Below are positions 15,111 to 22,836 of a stretch of DNA of 64,000 nt, piece by piece. Below the pieces are notes generated by a model. It was not told where the DNA came from and ran no database searches. It saw only the letters and a program-made list of their open reading frames with translations. Both the position numbers and the translations under genes were made by a program. Every line of letters begins with the position of its first letter. Positions within the stretch are counted from its first letter, which is position 1. Where the stretch lies: NCBI GenBank assembly GCA_036389395.1, contig DASVPY010000019.1:1-64000 (forward strand), written 5' to 3'. Source of the stretch: QHXQ01 sp036389395. GTDB taxonomy: Bacteria; Acidobacteriota; Blastocatellia; Pyrinomonadales; Pyrinomonadaceae.

Positions 15111-16829
15111 ATGAACCAGCAAAGTAGATTGAACGCGCTGGCGCGGCGGCCCCGGTCACGCCCGCGCACCGCGCGCCGCCTTTGGCCCCTGACCGTCGGC
15201 TGCCTGCTCGCCCTCGCGCTGCTCGCCGCGCCGGTCGCACGCCGCGCCGCCGCGGGCAACCCGTCGGCCGACATCACGCTGAGCAAGACGGGCGACGAGA
15301 CGGCGCAACTCGGCGGCCAGATCACTTACAGCATCGTCGCCACCGACGGCGGCCCCGACGCCGCCGCCAACGTGACGGTGACCGACCCGATCCCGGCCAA
15401 CACGACCTTCGTCAACGCCAGCGTCAGCCAGGGCACGGTGGGGTTCGACGGCACGACCGTCACGGCCAACTTCGGCACGATCAACGCCTTCGAGAGCGCG
15501 AGCCTCACGCTGACCGTCTCGGTCAACAACAACACGCCGCGCAACACGACCATCACCAACACGGCCACCGCCACCTCCAGCACGCCCGACCCCGACCCGG
15601 ACAACAACTCCGCGACCGCCAACACGTTCGTCACAGGCCCGTTCACGGGTGACGTGATCATCAGCGAGTTCCGCTTCCGCGGGCCTGGGGTTTCGCCCAC
15701 GCCGGGCAACGGCGCGTTCGACGAGTTCGTCGAGATTTACAACAACACCGACAACGCCATCCAGGTCACGGACCCCGGCGGCCCTCCGTCGGACGCACCC
15801 CGCAAGGCCGCGCCGGCGGGCGCTGGCGGCTGGGCGCTCGTCTCGTCGGACAACCCCGGCACGCCGAAGTTCGTCGTCCCCAGCGGCACGATCATCCCGG
15901 CGCGCGGCCACTACCTCGGCGTCAACTCGGACGGCTACAGTCTCAACGGCTACCCGGCCGGCACGACCGTCAACGCCGTCGGCGACACCACCTACACCGG
16001 CGACATCCCCGACAACGGCGGGATAGCGCTGTTCCGCACGACCAACCCGTCCGGCTTCACCGCTGCCAACCGCTTCGACGCCGTCGGCTTCAGCGCCGTG
16101 GTCAACCCGCTCTTCCGCGAGGGCAACGGGCTGGGGCTGCCGGTGACGACCAACCTGGAGCACAGCTTCGTGCGCCGGCTCGCGTCGGGGCTGCCGCAGG
16201 ACACGGACAACAACCTGGCGGACTTCTTGCTGGTGGCGACCAACGGCAACCAGACCGTCTCGTCGGCGCAACTCGGCGCGCCGGGGCCGGAGAACCTCTT
16301 CAGCCCCATCCAGAGCAACGCGACGATCAAGGCCACGCTGATTGAGCCGCAGCAGGCGTCCACGTCGCCGCCGAACCGCGTCCGCAACGGCAGCGGCGAC
16401 AGCGGCACGCTCTCGATCCGCCGCCGCTTCGTCAACACGACGGGGCAGCCCGTGACGCGGCTGCGTTTCCGCGTGGTCAACATCACGACGCTGGGCACGC
16501 CCGTCAGCCTGCCGTCGCAGGCCGACGTGCGGCTCGTCACCTCGGACGACTTCTTCGTGACGACGAGCCTCGGCACTCTGACGGTGCAGGGCACGGTACT
16601 GGAAGAGCCGCCGGCGCAGCCGTTGGGCGGCGGGCTGAATTCGAGCGCCACCGTCTTCATCCCCGGCGGCACGCTCGGCCCCAACGCGAGCATCAACGTG
16701 CAGTTCCTTCTCAACGTGGTGCGCGGCGGCAACTACCGCTTCTTCGTCAACATCGAGGCGCTGTCGGGCGCGCCCCCGCCGGAAGTGAAGGGGGCGGGGA
16801 AACTGGCCGGCAGCGCGAAGATCAACTGA
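15111..16829 (+). CDS. Secreted DUF11 and lamin-tail-domain protein
   Basis: 572 residues. A long basic N-region precedes a signal peptide hydrophobic core near residues 25-45 ending AARRAAAGN. A DUF11 repeat follows at about 50-170 (ADITLSKTGDETAQLGG ... TNTATATSSTPDPDPDNN). Next is a lamin-tail-like domain at about 180-350 (VIISEFRFRGPG ... DEFVEIYNNTDNAIQV). The C-terminal beta-rich region has no visible sorting or anchor motif. DUF11/LTD proteins are usually extracellular or surface beta-sandwich proteins, so an adhesive or matrix role is possible. AAGGAGAG lies eight bases before the ATG. Confidence 0.85.
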   Translation: MNQQSRLNALARRPRSRPRTARRLWPLTVGCLLALALLAAPVARRAAAGNPSADITLSKTGDETAQLGGQITYSIVATDGGPDAAANVTVTDPIPANTTFVNASVSQGTVGFDGTTVTANFGTINAFESASLTLTVSVNNNTPRNTTITNTATATSSTPDPDPDNNSATANTFVTGPFTGDVIISEFRFRGPGVSPTPGNGAFDEFVEIYNNTDNAIQVTDPGGPPSDAPRKAAPAGAGGWALVSSDNPGTPKFVVPSGTIIPARGHYLGVNSDGYSLNGYPAGTTVNAVGDTTYTGDIPDNGGIALFRTTNPSGFTAANRFDAVGFSAVVNPLFREGNGLGLPVTTNLEHSFVRRLASGLPQDTDNNLADFLLVATNGNQTVSSAQLGAPGPENLFSPIQSNATIKATLIEPQQASTSPPNRVRNGSGDSGTLSIRRRFVNTTGQPVTRLRFRVVNITTLGTPVSLPSQADVRLVTSDDFFVTTSLGTLTVQGTVLEEPPAQPLGGGLNSSATVFIPGGTLGPNASINVQFLLNVVRGGNYRFFVNIEALSGAPPPEVKGAGKLAGSAKIN

Positions 16830-16907
16830 GCGGCCGGCAACCGAGCGCCGCCTGAGTCCGGCCGTCGCGCTTTGCATCCGCGGCGGTCAGTCACGCACGT
16901 TTAGTTC

Positions 16908-16990
16908 AACACAGAGGGCACAGAGGTCACACAGAGGACACAGAGTTCTTTACTGTGCCCTCTGTGCCTACTCTGTGCCCTCTGTGTTAA
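16908..16990. repeat. Intergenic hairpin, CACAGAGG type
   Basis: The left arm (16908-16946) repeats ACACAGAGG with 9-10-nt spacing. The right arm (16953-16990) repeats its complement (TGTGCCCTCTGTG). It sits between the DUF11 gene and the rlmI-like gene, both on the plus strand. Confidence 0.85.
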
Positions 16991-17071
16991 AAACGGCCGC
17001 ACGCCACCATCAACCCCAAGGCCCACCCCGCGCCCTTGAATCCGCCCGCAGTTTTAGTGACACTGCAACGC

Positions 17072-18238
17072 ATGACGGCGACCGTAACGGTGAGCCGGCG
17101 CGGCGCGGAGCGCGCGCGCGCCGGCCACCTCTGGATTTACCGCAGCGACGTGAGCGGCGCGGGCGACGTGCCCGGCGGCGCAATCGTGCGCGTCGCCGAC
17201 GAGCGCGGCCGCTCCCTCGGCCAGGCGCTCTACAGCGACCGCTCCGAGATCGCCGTGCGCCTGCTCACGTGGCGCGACGAATTGATCGACCGCGAGTGGT
17301 GGCGCGCGCGTCTGCGCGCGGCCGTCGCCCGCCGCGCGGGCTTGACCGAGGGCGCGGACGCCTACCGGCTCGTCTACGCCGAAGGCGATCTCCTCCCGTC
17401 GCTCATCTTGGACGCCTACGCGGACGTGCTCGTCTTGCAGACGCTCGCGCAAGGGACGGAGGCCCTCAAGCCGCTCCTGGTCGAACTGCTGGTCGAAGAG
17501 TTGCGCCCGCGCGCCGTCGTCGAGCGCAACGACGTGCGCGTGCGCAAGCTCGAAGGGTTGCCGCTCAGCGCGGGCGTGCTCTACGGCGACGCGCCCGCCG
17601 AGATGGAGATCACGCAGCACGGCGTCCGCTTCCACGTCGCGCCGCTCTCGGGCCAGAAGACCGGCGCGTTCCTCGACCAGCGCGAGAACCACCTCGCCGC
17701 GGGCCGCGTCGCGCGCGGGCGCGCGCTCGACTGCTTCACCTTCAACGGCGCGTTCGCGCTGCACATGGCCGCCGGTTGCGAGCGCGTCCTCGGCTTCGAC
17801 ATCTCCGGCGAAGCGGTCGCGGCCGCGCGCCGCAACGCCGAGTTGAACGGCGCGACGCACGTCGAGTTCCGCGAGGCGAACGTCTTCGACGCGCTGCGCG
17901 AGTTGCACGACGCGCACGAGCAGTTCGACACCGTCGTGCTTGACCCGCCCGCGTTCGCCAAGAACCGCGCGAGCGTGCCGGCGGCGGCGCGCGGCTACAA
18001 AGAGATCAACCTGCGCGCGCTGAAACTGCTGCCCGCGGGCGGCGTGCTCGTCACCTGCACCTGCTCTTACCACATGACCGAGTTGATGTTTCAAGAGGTG
18101 CTCGCGGCCGCGGCCGCGGACGCGCGCCGCCGCGTCCAGATCGTCGAGCGGCGCACGCAGGCGCGCGACCACCCCGTCCTCGTCGGCGTCCCCGAAACGC
18201 TCTACCTCAAGTGCCTCGTCGCGCGCGTCATAGACTAA
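17072..18238 (+). CDS. Class I SAM-dependent rRNA methyltransferase, RlmI-like
   Basis: 388 residues. An N-terminal PUA-like domain (VTVSRRGAERARAGHLWIYR) and a middle region with GQKTGAFLDQRENH lead to the Rossmann methyltransferase fold (ALDCFTFNGAFALHMA). The catalytic region contains VVLDPPAFAKN and the Cys-rich TCTCSYHM. This matches the RlmI/RlmK family that methylates C5 of a cytosine in 23S rRNA. An ATG at 17072 is used; an upstream TTG would add 12 residues that do not match the PUA start. No strong Shine-Dalgarno sequence is seen. Confidence 0.88.
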   Translation: MTATVTVSRRGAERARAGHLWIYRSDVSGAGDVPGGAIVRVADERGRSLGQALYSDRSEIAVRLLTWRDELIDREWWRARLRAAVARRAGLTEGADAYRLVYAEGDLLPSLILDAYADVLVLQTLAQGTEALKPLLVELLVEELRPRAVVERNDVRVRKLEGLPLSAGVLYGDAPAEMEITQHGVRFHVAPLSGQKTGAFLDQRENHLAAGRVARGRALDCFTFNGAFALHMAAGCERVLGFDISGEAVAAARRNAELNGATHVEFREANVFDALRELHDAHEQFDTVVLDPPAFAKNRASVPAAARGYKEINLRALKLLPAGGVLVTCTCSYHMTELMFQEVLAAAAADARRRVQIVERRTQARDHPVLVGVPETLYLKCLVARVID

Positions 18239-18247
18239 CGGCGCGCG

Positions 18248-18256
18248 TGCTACACT
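18248..18256 (+). promoter_or_regulatory. Extended -10 promoter for the MATE transporter
   Basis: TGC followed by TACACT (18251-18256) is an extended -10 box placed about 80 nt before the transporter start. A conventional -35 box is not obvious. Confidence 0.4.
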
Positions 18257-18337
18257 GCCGCAACTTTGCGCGGCCCGCGCGCGTAAGGATCGGGCGTAAC
18301 AAAAGAGAGCCGCGCCGACGGGCGACTTTTGCACATT

Positions 18338-19771
18338 ATGCTTGACGCGCCGGAGACATTGACGCCAGAGCGCGAGACCGCGCCGGACACTTCTTTGTGG
18401 CGGGCGGTGCGCGAGGCCGTGCGCGGCGCGCACCACGGCAGCTACACGGAGGGCGACGTGGGGCGCGCGGTCATCCTGTTGGCCGTGCCGATGGTCTTGG
18501 AGATGCTGATGGAGAGCGTCTTCGCCGTGTGCGACGTGTTCTTCGTCGCGCGGCTCGGCGCGGACGCGGTCGCCACCGTGGGCCTGACCGAGTCCATGCT
18601 GACGCTCATCTACACGGTCGCCATCGGGTTGAGCATCGGGGCGATGGCGATGGTGGCGCGGCGCGTGGGCGAGGGCGACAGGGAAGGCGCGGCGCGCACG
18701 GCCGTGCAGGTCATCGCGCTGGGCGTCCTTGTCTCGGCGGCGCTGGGGCTGGCGGGCGCGCTGCTCGCGCCGCGCCTGCTGCGTCTGATGGGGGCGTCGC
18801 CGGGCGTGCTCGCGCACGCCACGTTCACGCGCGTGATGCTGGGCGGCAACGCCTCCGTGATGCTGCTGTTTCTGATCAACGCGGTCTTCCGCGGCGCGGG
18901 CGACGCGGCCATCGCGATGCGCGTACTCTGGCTGGCGAACGCCATCAACATCGTCTTAGGCCCGTGCCTGATCTTCGGCTTGGGGCCGTTCCCGGAGTTG
19001 GGCGTGACGGGCGCGGCCGTGGCGACGACCATCGGGCGCGGCACGGGCGCGCTGTTCGCGTTCTCGCGCTTGCTGCGTACCGACGGGCGCATCAACGTCG
19101 CGCGCCGCCACTTCCGCCTTGAGCCGGGGGTGATGACGCGGCTCGTGCGCCTGTCGGGCACGGCCATGCTGCAAGTCTTCATCGGCATGGCGAGTTGGAT
19201 CGGACTGATCCGTCTGATCGCGACCTTCGGCGATACGGCCTTGGCGGGCTACGTCATCGGCATACGCGTCATCCTGTTCGCGCTCTTCCCCGCGTGGGGC
19301 GTGTCGAACGCGGCGGCGACGATGGTCGGGCAGGCGTTGGGCGCGGGGAAGCCCGACCGGGCGGAGCGCGCGGTCTGGCGCGCGGGCTTCTACAACGTGT
19401 GCGTGCTGGGCACGGTCGGGCTGCTGTTCGTGCTCTTCGCGCACCCGATTGCACGCGTGTTCACGCACGACCCGGCGGTGCTCGCCCACGCGACCGACTG
19501 CCTGCGCATCATCGCCTGCGGCTTCCTCTTCTACGGCTACGGCATGGTGCTGACGCAATCCTTCAACGGCGCGGGCGACACCTGGACGCCGACCTGGCTC
19601 AACCTCTGCGTCTTCTGGCTCTGGGAGATACCGCTCGCCTACGTGCTGGCTAAGGTCGTCGGCCTCGGCCCGCGCGGCGTCTTCATCGCCGTCACCACCG
19701 CCTTCTCCACCCTCGCCGTCGCCAGCGCCCTCCTCTTCCGCCGCGGCCGCTGGAAGACCAAGCGCGTCTGA
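18338..19771 (+). CDS. MATE family multidrug/metabolite efflux transporter
   Basis: 477 residues with about twelve membrane segments in two pseudo-symmetric halves. MATE hallmarks are the first-half AVPMVLEMLMESVFAVCDVFFV and GADAVATVGLTE, and in the second half GNAAATMVGQALGAGKPDRA-like sequence. It would export cationic compounds or metabolites using a Na+ or H+ gradient. An ATG at 18338 is preferred over an upstream TTG. It is monocistronic; the region after it holds a hairpin and the 21-nt array. Confidence 0.88.
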   Translation: MLDAPETLTPERETAPDTSLWRAVREAVRGAHHGSYTEGDVGRAVILLAVPMVLEMLMESVFAVCDVFFVARLGADAVATVGLTESMLTLIYTVAIGLSIGAMAMVARRVGEGDREGAARTAVQVIALGVLVSAALGLAGALLAPRLLRLMGASPGVLAHATFTRVMLGGNASVMLLFLINAVFRGAGDAAIAMRVLWLANAINIVLGPCLIFGLGPFPELGVTGAAVATTIGRGTGALFAFSRLLRTDGRINVARRHFRLEPGVMTRLVRLSGTAMLQVFIGMASWIGLIRLIATFGDTALAGYVIGIRVILFALFPAWGVSNAAATMVGQALGAGKPDRAERAVWRAGFYNVCVLGTVGLLFVLFAHPIARVFTHDPAVLAHATDCLRIIACGFLFYGYGMVLTQSFNGAGDTWTPTWLNLCVFWLWEIPLAYVLAKVVGLGPRGVFIAVTTAFSTLAVASALLFRRGRWKTKRV

Positions 19772-19852
19772 GTTGCGCGCCACTGCGCGCCCATTAGAGC
19801 GGAACCGCAGTAAATCCGGCGCATAACGCTGCAATACGGGCGCGGATTGCTG

Positions 19853-20251
19853 TTAACGCCCATCCCTGAAAATAACTGTCGGGCGGGTGAAAGTTATTTT
19901 CACCCGCCCGACAGTTATTTTCGCTTCAGCGATAATTACTTTTGCCGAAGCGGAGGCTGCTTTCGTTTCGCCAACAATCACTTTCGTCTCAACGGCGGTG
20001 ACTTTTGCCGAAACGATAGTGACTTTCGTTGGAACGAAAACAACTTTTGTTTGAACGAAGGTCGGTTTTGTTTGAGCGAAAGTGGCGTTCGCTTCGGCAA
20101 AAACCACTTTCGTTGAAGCGTTAAGTACTTTCGTTCCGGCGGCGGGAGCTTTCGCTCCGACAAAAGTTACGGCTGCGGCAGCAACGGTCATGTCCGCGGC
20201 GATGGCGGTTCGTGCCGGGGCGAGGCGCGGGGCGCGAAAAAAAGCTTGCAT
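19853..20251 (-). CDS. Possible heptapeptide-repeat protein encoded by a 21-nt tandem array
   Basis: 132 residues. After an Ala-rich leader, about a dozen 7-residue repeats of the form T-K-V-x-x-x-x follow (TKVVFVP, TKVTIVS, AKVTAVE, TKVIVGE). Alternating Val/Ile/Thr suggests a beta-solenoid or beta-strand array if translated. The complementary strand is also open through the array and would give S-Y-F-R-x-x-x repeats, but starts only at TTG, so the coding strand is uncertain. No good Shine-Dalgarno sequence precedes the ATG at 20251, and that ATG overlaps the -35 box of the plus-strand promoter. It could equally be a non-coding repeat. Confidence 0.4.
   Translation of the reverse strand: MQAFFRAPRLAPARTAIAADMTVAAAAVTFVGAKAPAAGTKVLNASTKVVFAEANATFAQTKPTFVQTKVVFVPTKVTIVSAKVTAVETKVIVGETKAASASAKVIIAEAKITVGRVKITFTRPTVIFRDGR
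19869..19921. terminator. Perfect 24-bp hairpin at the end of the 21-nt array
   Basis: AAAATAACTGTCGGGCGGG... (19869-19892) is exactly complementary to 19898-19921, with a 5-nt loop. On the plus strand the stem ends in TTATTTTCG, so it may terminate MATE transcripts. The right arm is also the first unit of the 21-nt array. Confidence 0.7.
19893..20180. repeat. Degenerate 21-nt tandem array, about 13 units
   Basis: Units such as GTGACTTTCGTTGGAACGAAA and ACAACTTTTGTTTGAACGAAG repeat every 21 nt with conserved ACTTTYG and GAACGAA cores. Length is kept strictly while sequence drifts, which usually means that frame or helical phase is under constraint. GC content is well below the genome average. 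Confidence 0.88.
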
Positions 20252-20273
20252 TTAGGGCCGAAGTCAATATACT
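20246..20273 (+). promoter_or_regulatory. Promoter upstream of the small basic protein gene
   Basis: TTGCAT (20246-20251), a 16-nt spacer and TATACT (20268-20273) give a start site near 20280, about 55 nt before the ATG at 20335. Confidence 0.55.
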
Positions 20274-20334
20274 CCCGGCGTCCGCCTAACAAGTCTGTTA
20301 ACTCACGTTCGCTTCACCAAAGGAGGTGCAACCC

Positions 20335-20694
20335 ATGGGACGCCGACGGCGCAAATCCAAGGTCATCGAACAAGCGGAAGCACGAGCCACGGGGCTGAAG
20401 TCCAAGGACGCCAACTTCGATCTCGGCAACGGGCTGACCGCCGCCGCCTACGAGGAGCGGATCGCCAAGACCCGCGCGGCGCTCGACGAGTACAACGAAT
20501 CGCTCGCCATCAGCGACCGGCTGCTCAACGAGCTGACCGCCGAGGAACGCGCCCTCAGAGAATATTCCGGGCGCATCCTCGCCGCCACCAAGGGCAAGTA
20601 CGGCCCCAACAGCACCGAGTACGAGTTGGCCGGCGGCACGCGCACCGAGGAACGCGAACCCCCCAAACCCACAAAACCCAAACCTAAATCCTAA
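20335..20694 (+). CDS. Small basic helical protein of unknown function
   Basis: 119 residues with a strong start: AAAGGAGGTG seven bases before ATG. It begins with a basic patch (MGRRRRKSK) and continues with GLTAAAYEERIAKTRAALDEYN, a helical region containing LNELTAEERALREYSGRIL and KYGPNSTEYELAGGTR. A Pro/Lys-rich tail (PPKPTKPKPKS) ends the protein. The basic ends suggest nucleic-acid or envelope-polymer contact, but I cannot name a family. It has its own promoter and is followed by a strong stem, so it is a monocistronic, probably well expressed gene. Confidence 0.75.
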   Translation: MGRRRRKSKVIEQAEARATGLKSKDANFDLGNGLTAAAYEERIAKTRAALDEYNESLAISDRLLNELTAEERALREYSGRILAATKGKYGPNSTEYELAGGTRTEEREPPKPTKPKPKS

Positions 20695-20711
20695 CCACTC
20701 CAACCCGCCCC

Positions 20712-20754
20712 GCACGGGGCAGCGCCGCGCCGTGGGCGCGGCGCTGCCCCGTGC
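20712..20754 (+). terminator. Strong 20-bp stem after the small basic protein gene
   Basis: GCACGGGGCAGCGCCGCGCC (20712-20731) pairs perfectly with 20735-20754 around a 3-nt loop. There is no T-run, so it may act with Rho or mainly protect the 3' end. Confidence 0.6.
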
Positions 20755-20816
20755 CTGGGCGGCGTAATAGATGGTGCGGCGACCACGCGAATCATTACTG
20801 ATGTATGAGGGGGCAT

Positions 20817-21491
20817 ATGGCGGACGGTAAAATGACATCATTTCTAATCGAACAGAAGATGTCATACATAAATTCAACTGTTAACGTATGTATGCTTTGG
20901 TGGGCGTCGTCCATCGTCTTCTGCGGCTCCGTCTTAGCTGCGGTGTGGTCGGCCCTTGGGCCACTGCGAAATCTTAGCCGTTTCACCATGGGGCTTGGCC
21001 TCGTACTTTTTGCCTTCTTCTCCGTCATTCCTCTTTTTGGCTTTTTGGTAGCTTCTCGCTTGGGGAAGGTGCAGAGAGAGATAGCTGTCTATGCCAGTGA
21101 GTTACTGGGCGCTGAACTAACTACCAGGCTGGAAACTGCTAAGCTTCAAACCAAAGGCGGTTTTTTCTATACGGAAATATGCACCTTTCAAAGATCAATG
21201 CTAATGGGTGCCGGCAGTTTCGCGCTTATTCATGTCGCCTGGATTTTATTCTGGTTATACCTAATGGGTGTCCAGGAGATATGGCCCTACTGCGCGGCGG
21301 GTAGTATCGGGAGTATCCTTTGGATTGGGTGGCTGTGCAGGTGGTTGCTGCGGGAGAAAGAAGCTACCAAGCGGTTAAAGGAATTTCTCCATAATCAACG
21401 GCAAGATAGCCAGGCGGCCGAAAATCAATGCGTAGTGCCGCCACAAAACACGGAGCATGACAAATCATCCGACCCCACTGCCGGACGTTAA
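20817..21491 (+). CDS. Low-GC membrane protein, probably acquired
   Basis: 224 residues with two pairs of hydrophobic helices (about residues 28-50, 58-82, 140-165, 170-190). A cytoplasmic segment (LGKVQREIAVYASELLGAELTTRLETAKLQTKGG, shown here only to position it at about 85-118 by its first residues LGKVQRE) lies between the pairs. The tail is charged. Base composition is near 50% GC with AT-ending codons (TTA, ATA, AAT), clearly unlike neighbouring genes, which points to recent transfer. GAGGGGG precedes the ATG at 20817. Its stop abuts the remnant of a duplicated locus. The family is not recognised. Confidence 0.7.
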   Translation: MADGKMTSFLIEQKMSYINSTVNVCMLWWASSIVFCGSVLAAVWSALGPLRNLSRFTMGLGLVLFAFFSVIPLFGFLVASRLGKVQREIAVYASELLGAELTTRLETAKLQTKGGFFYTEICTFQRSMLMGAGSFALIHVAWILFWLYLMGVQEIWPYCAAGSIGSILWIGWLCRWLLREKEATKRLKEFLHNQRQDSQAAENQCVVPPQNTEHDKSSDPTAGR

Positions 21492-21600
21492 CCTCCTTCG
21501 CACTCCGGCCGAAAGTGATCTCTGCGGCGGCGGGGGTTGCGCCGTCAGTCGTTGTAGTGGACGGTGTTGTACTTGACCATCTTAATTGAGCCGTCGCGGG
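21492..21600 (-). pseudogene. Decayed copy of the M15-like peptidase gene start and its upstream micro-ORF
   Basis: On the minus strand, 21580-21545 reads MVKYNTVHYND then stop, matching MVKHDTVHYND at 22778-22743. Immediately downstream, EITFGRSAKEVNV (21522-21484) matches the EITFGKNAKKENV start of the peptidase encoded at 22706. The start codon of the peptidase copy is missing, and homology ends where the low-GC gene begins. This is therefore a truncated duplicate of the 22.2-22.8 kb locus. Confidence 0.75.
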
Positions 21601-21653
21601 GGACGGTGCGGGCGGGGCAACGGCTCGATCCCGGCATTAAGCATGGCCCTATC

Positions 21654-21682
21654 TTGACCTTGCCCCGAACGGAAATTATGCT
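21654..21682 (+). promoter_or_regulatory. Promoter of hicAB, predicted leaderless transcript
   Basis: TTGACC (21654-21659), a 17-nt spacer and TATGCT (21677-21682). The expected start site is at about 21689, which is the A of the hicA ATG, so hicA is probably translated from a leaderless message. HicB would be expected to repress here. Confidence 0.6.
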
Positions 21683-21688
21683 TCTTTA

Positions 21689-21877
21689 ATGAAGGTGCGG
21701 GACGTGCTCAGGTTGCTGAGGGACGACGGTTGGTATTTGGTCGTGACCGAAGGCAGCCATCGGCAGTTCAAGCATCCGACCAAGACGGGGCGCGTCACCG
21801 TGCCGGGCAAGCCCAATGATGATTTGCCCGCCGGCACGTTGAACAGTATCTTGCGGCAGGCCGGCTTAAAGAGCTAA
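21689..21877 (+). CDS. hicA: HicA-type mRNA interferase toxin
   Basis: 62 residues, the usual HicA length. The dsRBD-like fold is evident from KVRDVLRLLRDDGWYLV, the catalytic His in TEGSHRQFKHPTKTG, and the closing VPGKPNDDLPAGTLNSILRQAG. It would cleave mRNA in a translation-independent way and is neutralised by HicB encoded 14 nt downstream. Complete, with no sign of decay. Confidence 0.93.
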   Translation: MKVRDVLRLLRDDGWYLVVTEGSHRQFKHPTKTGRVTVPGKPNDDLPAGTLNSILRQAGLKS

Positions 21878-21891
21878 GGAGAGGAGCGAAG

Positions 21892-22104
21892 ATGCGCTAC
21901 GCCATTGTGATCGAAAAGGCTGAGAACAATTACGCCGCGTATGTGCCCGATCTGTTAGGCTGCGTGGCCACGGGCAAAACAATCGAAGAGACCGAGCAGC
22001 AGATCCGCGAAGCTATCGAACTCCACTTGCGCGGCATGCGTGAGGATGGCCTACCGATCCCCGAGCCGAGCAGCCAAGTGGAATACGTCGAGGTGGCCGC
22101 GTAA
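21892..22104 (+). CDS. hicB: HicB-type antitoxin
   Basis: 70 residues: partial RNase-H-like HicB fold (YAIVIEKAENNYAAYVPDLLGC, TGKTIEETEQQIREAIELHL) and a short C-terminal tail ending PSSQVEYVEVAA. No separate helix-turn-helix or ribbon-helix-helix domain is visible, so DNA binding may be weak or shared with HicA. GGAGAGGAG precedes the ATG. It forms an operon with hicA. Confidence 0.92.
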   Translation: MRYAIVIEKAENNYAAYVPDLLGCVATGKTIEETEQQIREAIELHLRGMREDGLPIPEPSSQVEYVEVAA

Positions 22105-22208
22105 CACCGCTTTTGCGTGGCGGAGAATGAGTGGAGCGCCCTGCAATTCTGATAGTTTATTCAACCCAACCGCTCGACAGCTTCCCCGCAAGTCATTGCC
22201 TGCATAAA

Positions 22209-22706
22209 TCAGCGATCCGGCTGCGGAATCTCCAAGTGATAACCGGGATCGAGGGGCGGCATGAGGAATTTGTTGACGCGCTTGTCGGCGCGGACGGCCT
22301 TCTCGAAGGCCGGCTTGTTTTTAATGGACGAGGGCGCGACATCGAAGACGCAGAGGACGTTGGGGTCGGCGGCGTGGTGCGAGACTTTGGTCGGGCCGAG
22401 GGCGATGATCTTGGCCTCCATCGCCGCCTTGATCTCGGTCGGGGTCTTCCCGGCCTTCTTGGCCTTGACGTACTCGTCAATCACGGCGTCGCCGGCCGCG
22501 GCGTAGAGTTTCTTCTGCGCGGCCACGCCCTGCGCCTCGATGTTGGCGAACATGACGCGGGCCTGATCGGCCGGCGTGCGTGCGGTCGAAGAGATGAGCG
22601 CGCTGGTCAGACCCGCCGCCTGCAAGATGTCTTCGAGCACCTGCATCGAGAAGTTGGTGACGTTCTCCTTCTTCGCGTTCTTGCCGAAAGTGATCTCCAC
22701 GGGCAT
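22209..22706 (-). CDS. Peptidase M15-like (D-Ala-D-Ala carboxypeptidase fold) protein
   Basis: 165 residues without signal peptide. The zinc-site pattern of M15 enzymes can be seen: STARTPADQARVMF, then SHHAADPNVLCVFDV (His and Asp ligands), and a final YHLEIPQP (His ligand with Glu). Cytosolic M15 proteins without export signals are often phage endolysins or phage-derived. GAGGAGAG lies just before the ATG. Upstream is an 11-codon micro-ORF. A decayed partial copy of the same arrangement lies at 21.5 kb, suggesting that this locus is mobile or duplicated. Confidence 0.7.
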   Translation of the reverse strand: MPVEITFGKNAKKENVTNFSMQVLEDILQAAGLTSALISSTARTPADQARVMFANIEAQGVAAQKKLYAAAGDAVIDEYVKAKKAGKTPTEIKAAMEAKIIALGPTKVSHHAADPNVLCVFDVAPSSIKNKPAFEKAVRADKRVNKFLMPPLDPGYHLEIPQPDR

Positions 22707-22742
22707 GGGCGCTCTCCTCAGTCGTTGGGATCGGTCGTTGTC

Positions 22743-22778
22743 TTAGTCGTTGTAGTGGACGGTGTCGTGCTTGACCAT
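22743..22778 (-). other. 11-codon micro-ORF conserved in two copies
   Basis: Reads MVKHDTVHYND then stop. The duplicate at 21580-21545 reads MVKYNTVHYND. Changes between the copies are synonymous or conservative (His/Tyr, Asp/Asn), and similarity continues a few codons upstream (PRDGSLK versus PRDGSIK). It lies 36 nt before the M15-like start and could be a leader peptide, the C-terminus of a lost gene or a conserved RNA element. Confidence 0.45.
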
Positions 22779-22836
22779 TTTGAGGGAGCCGTCGCGTGGG
22801 CCGGCGTGGGCGGGCCGTAACGGGCGCGCGGCCCTG

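Noticed and set aside
15156..16877. Minus-strand open frame of 573 codons opposite the DUF11 protein
   Set aside because: Low-complexity Arg/Val/Gly/Asp translation. The plus strand has signal peptide, DUF11 and lamin-tail motifs.
22131..22820. Plus-strand frame of 229 codons overlapping the M15-like gene
   Set aside because: No motif, and it contradicts the minus-strand gene with a good Shine-Dalgarno sequence and zinc-site pattern.
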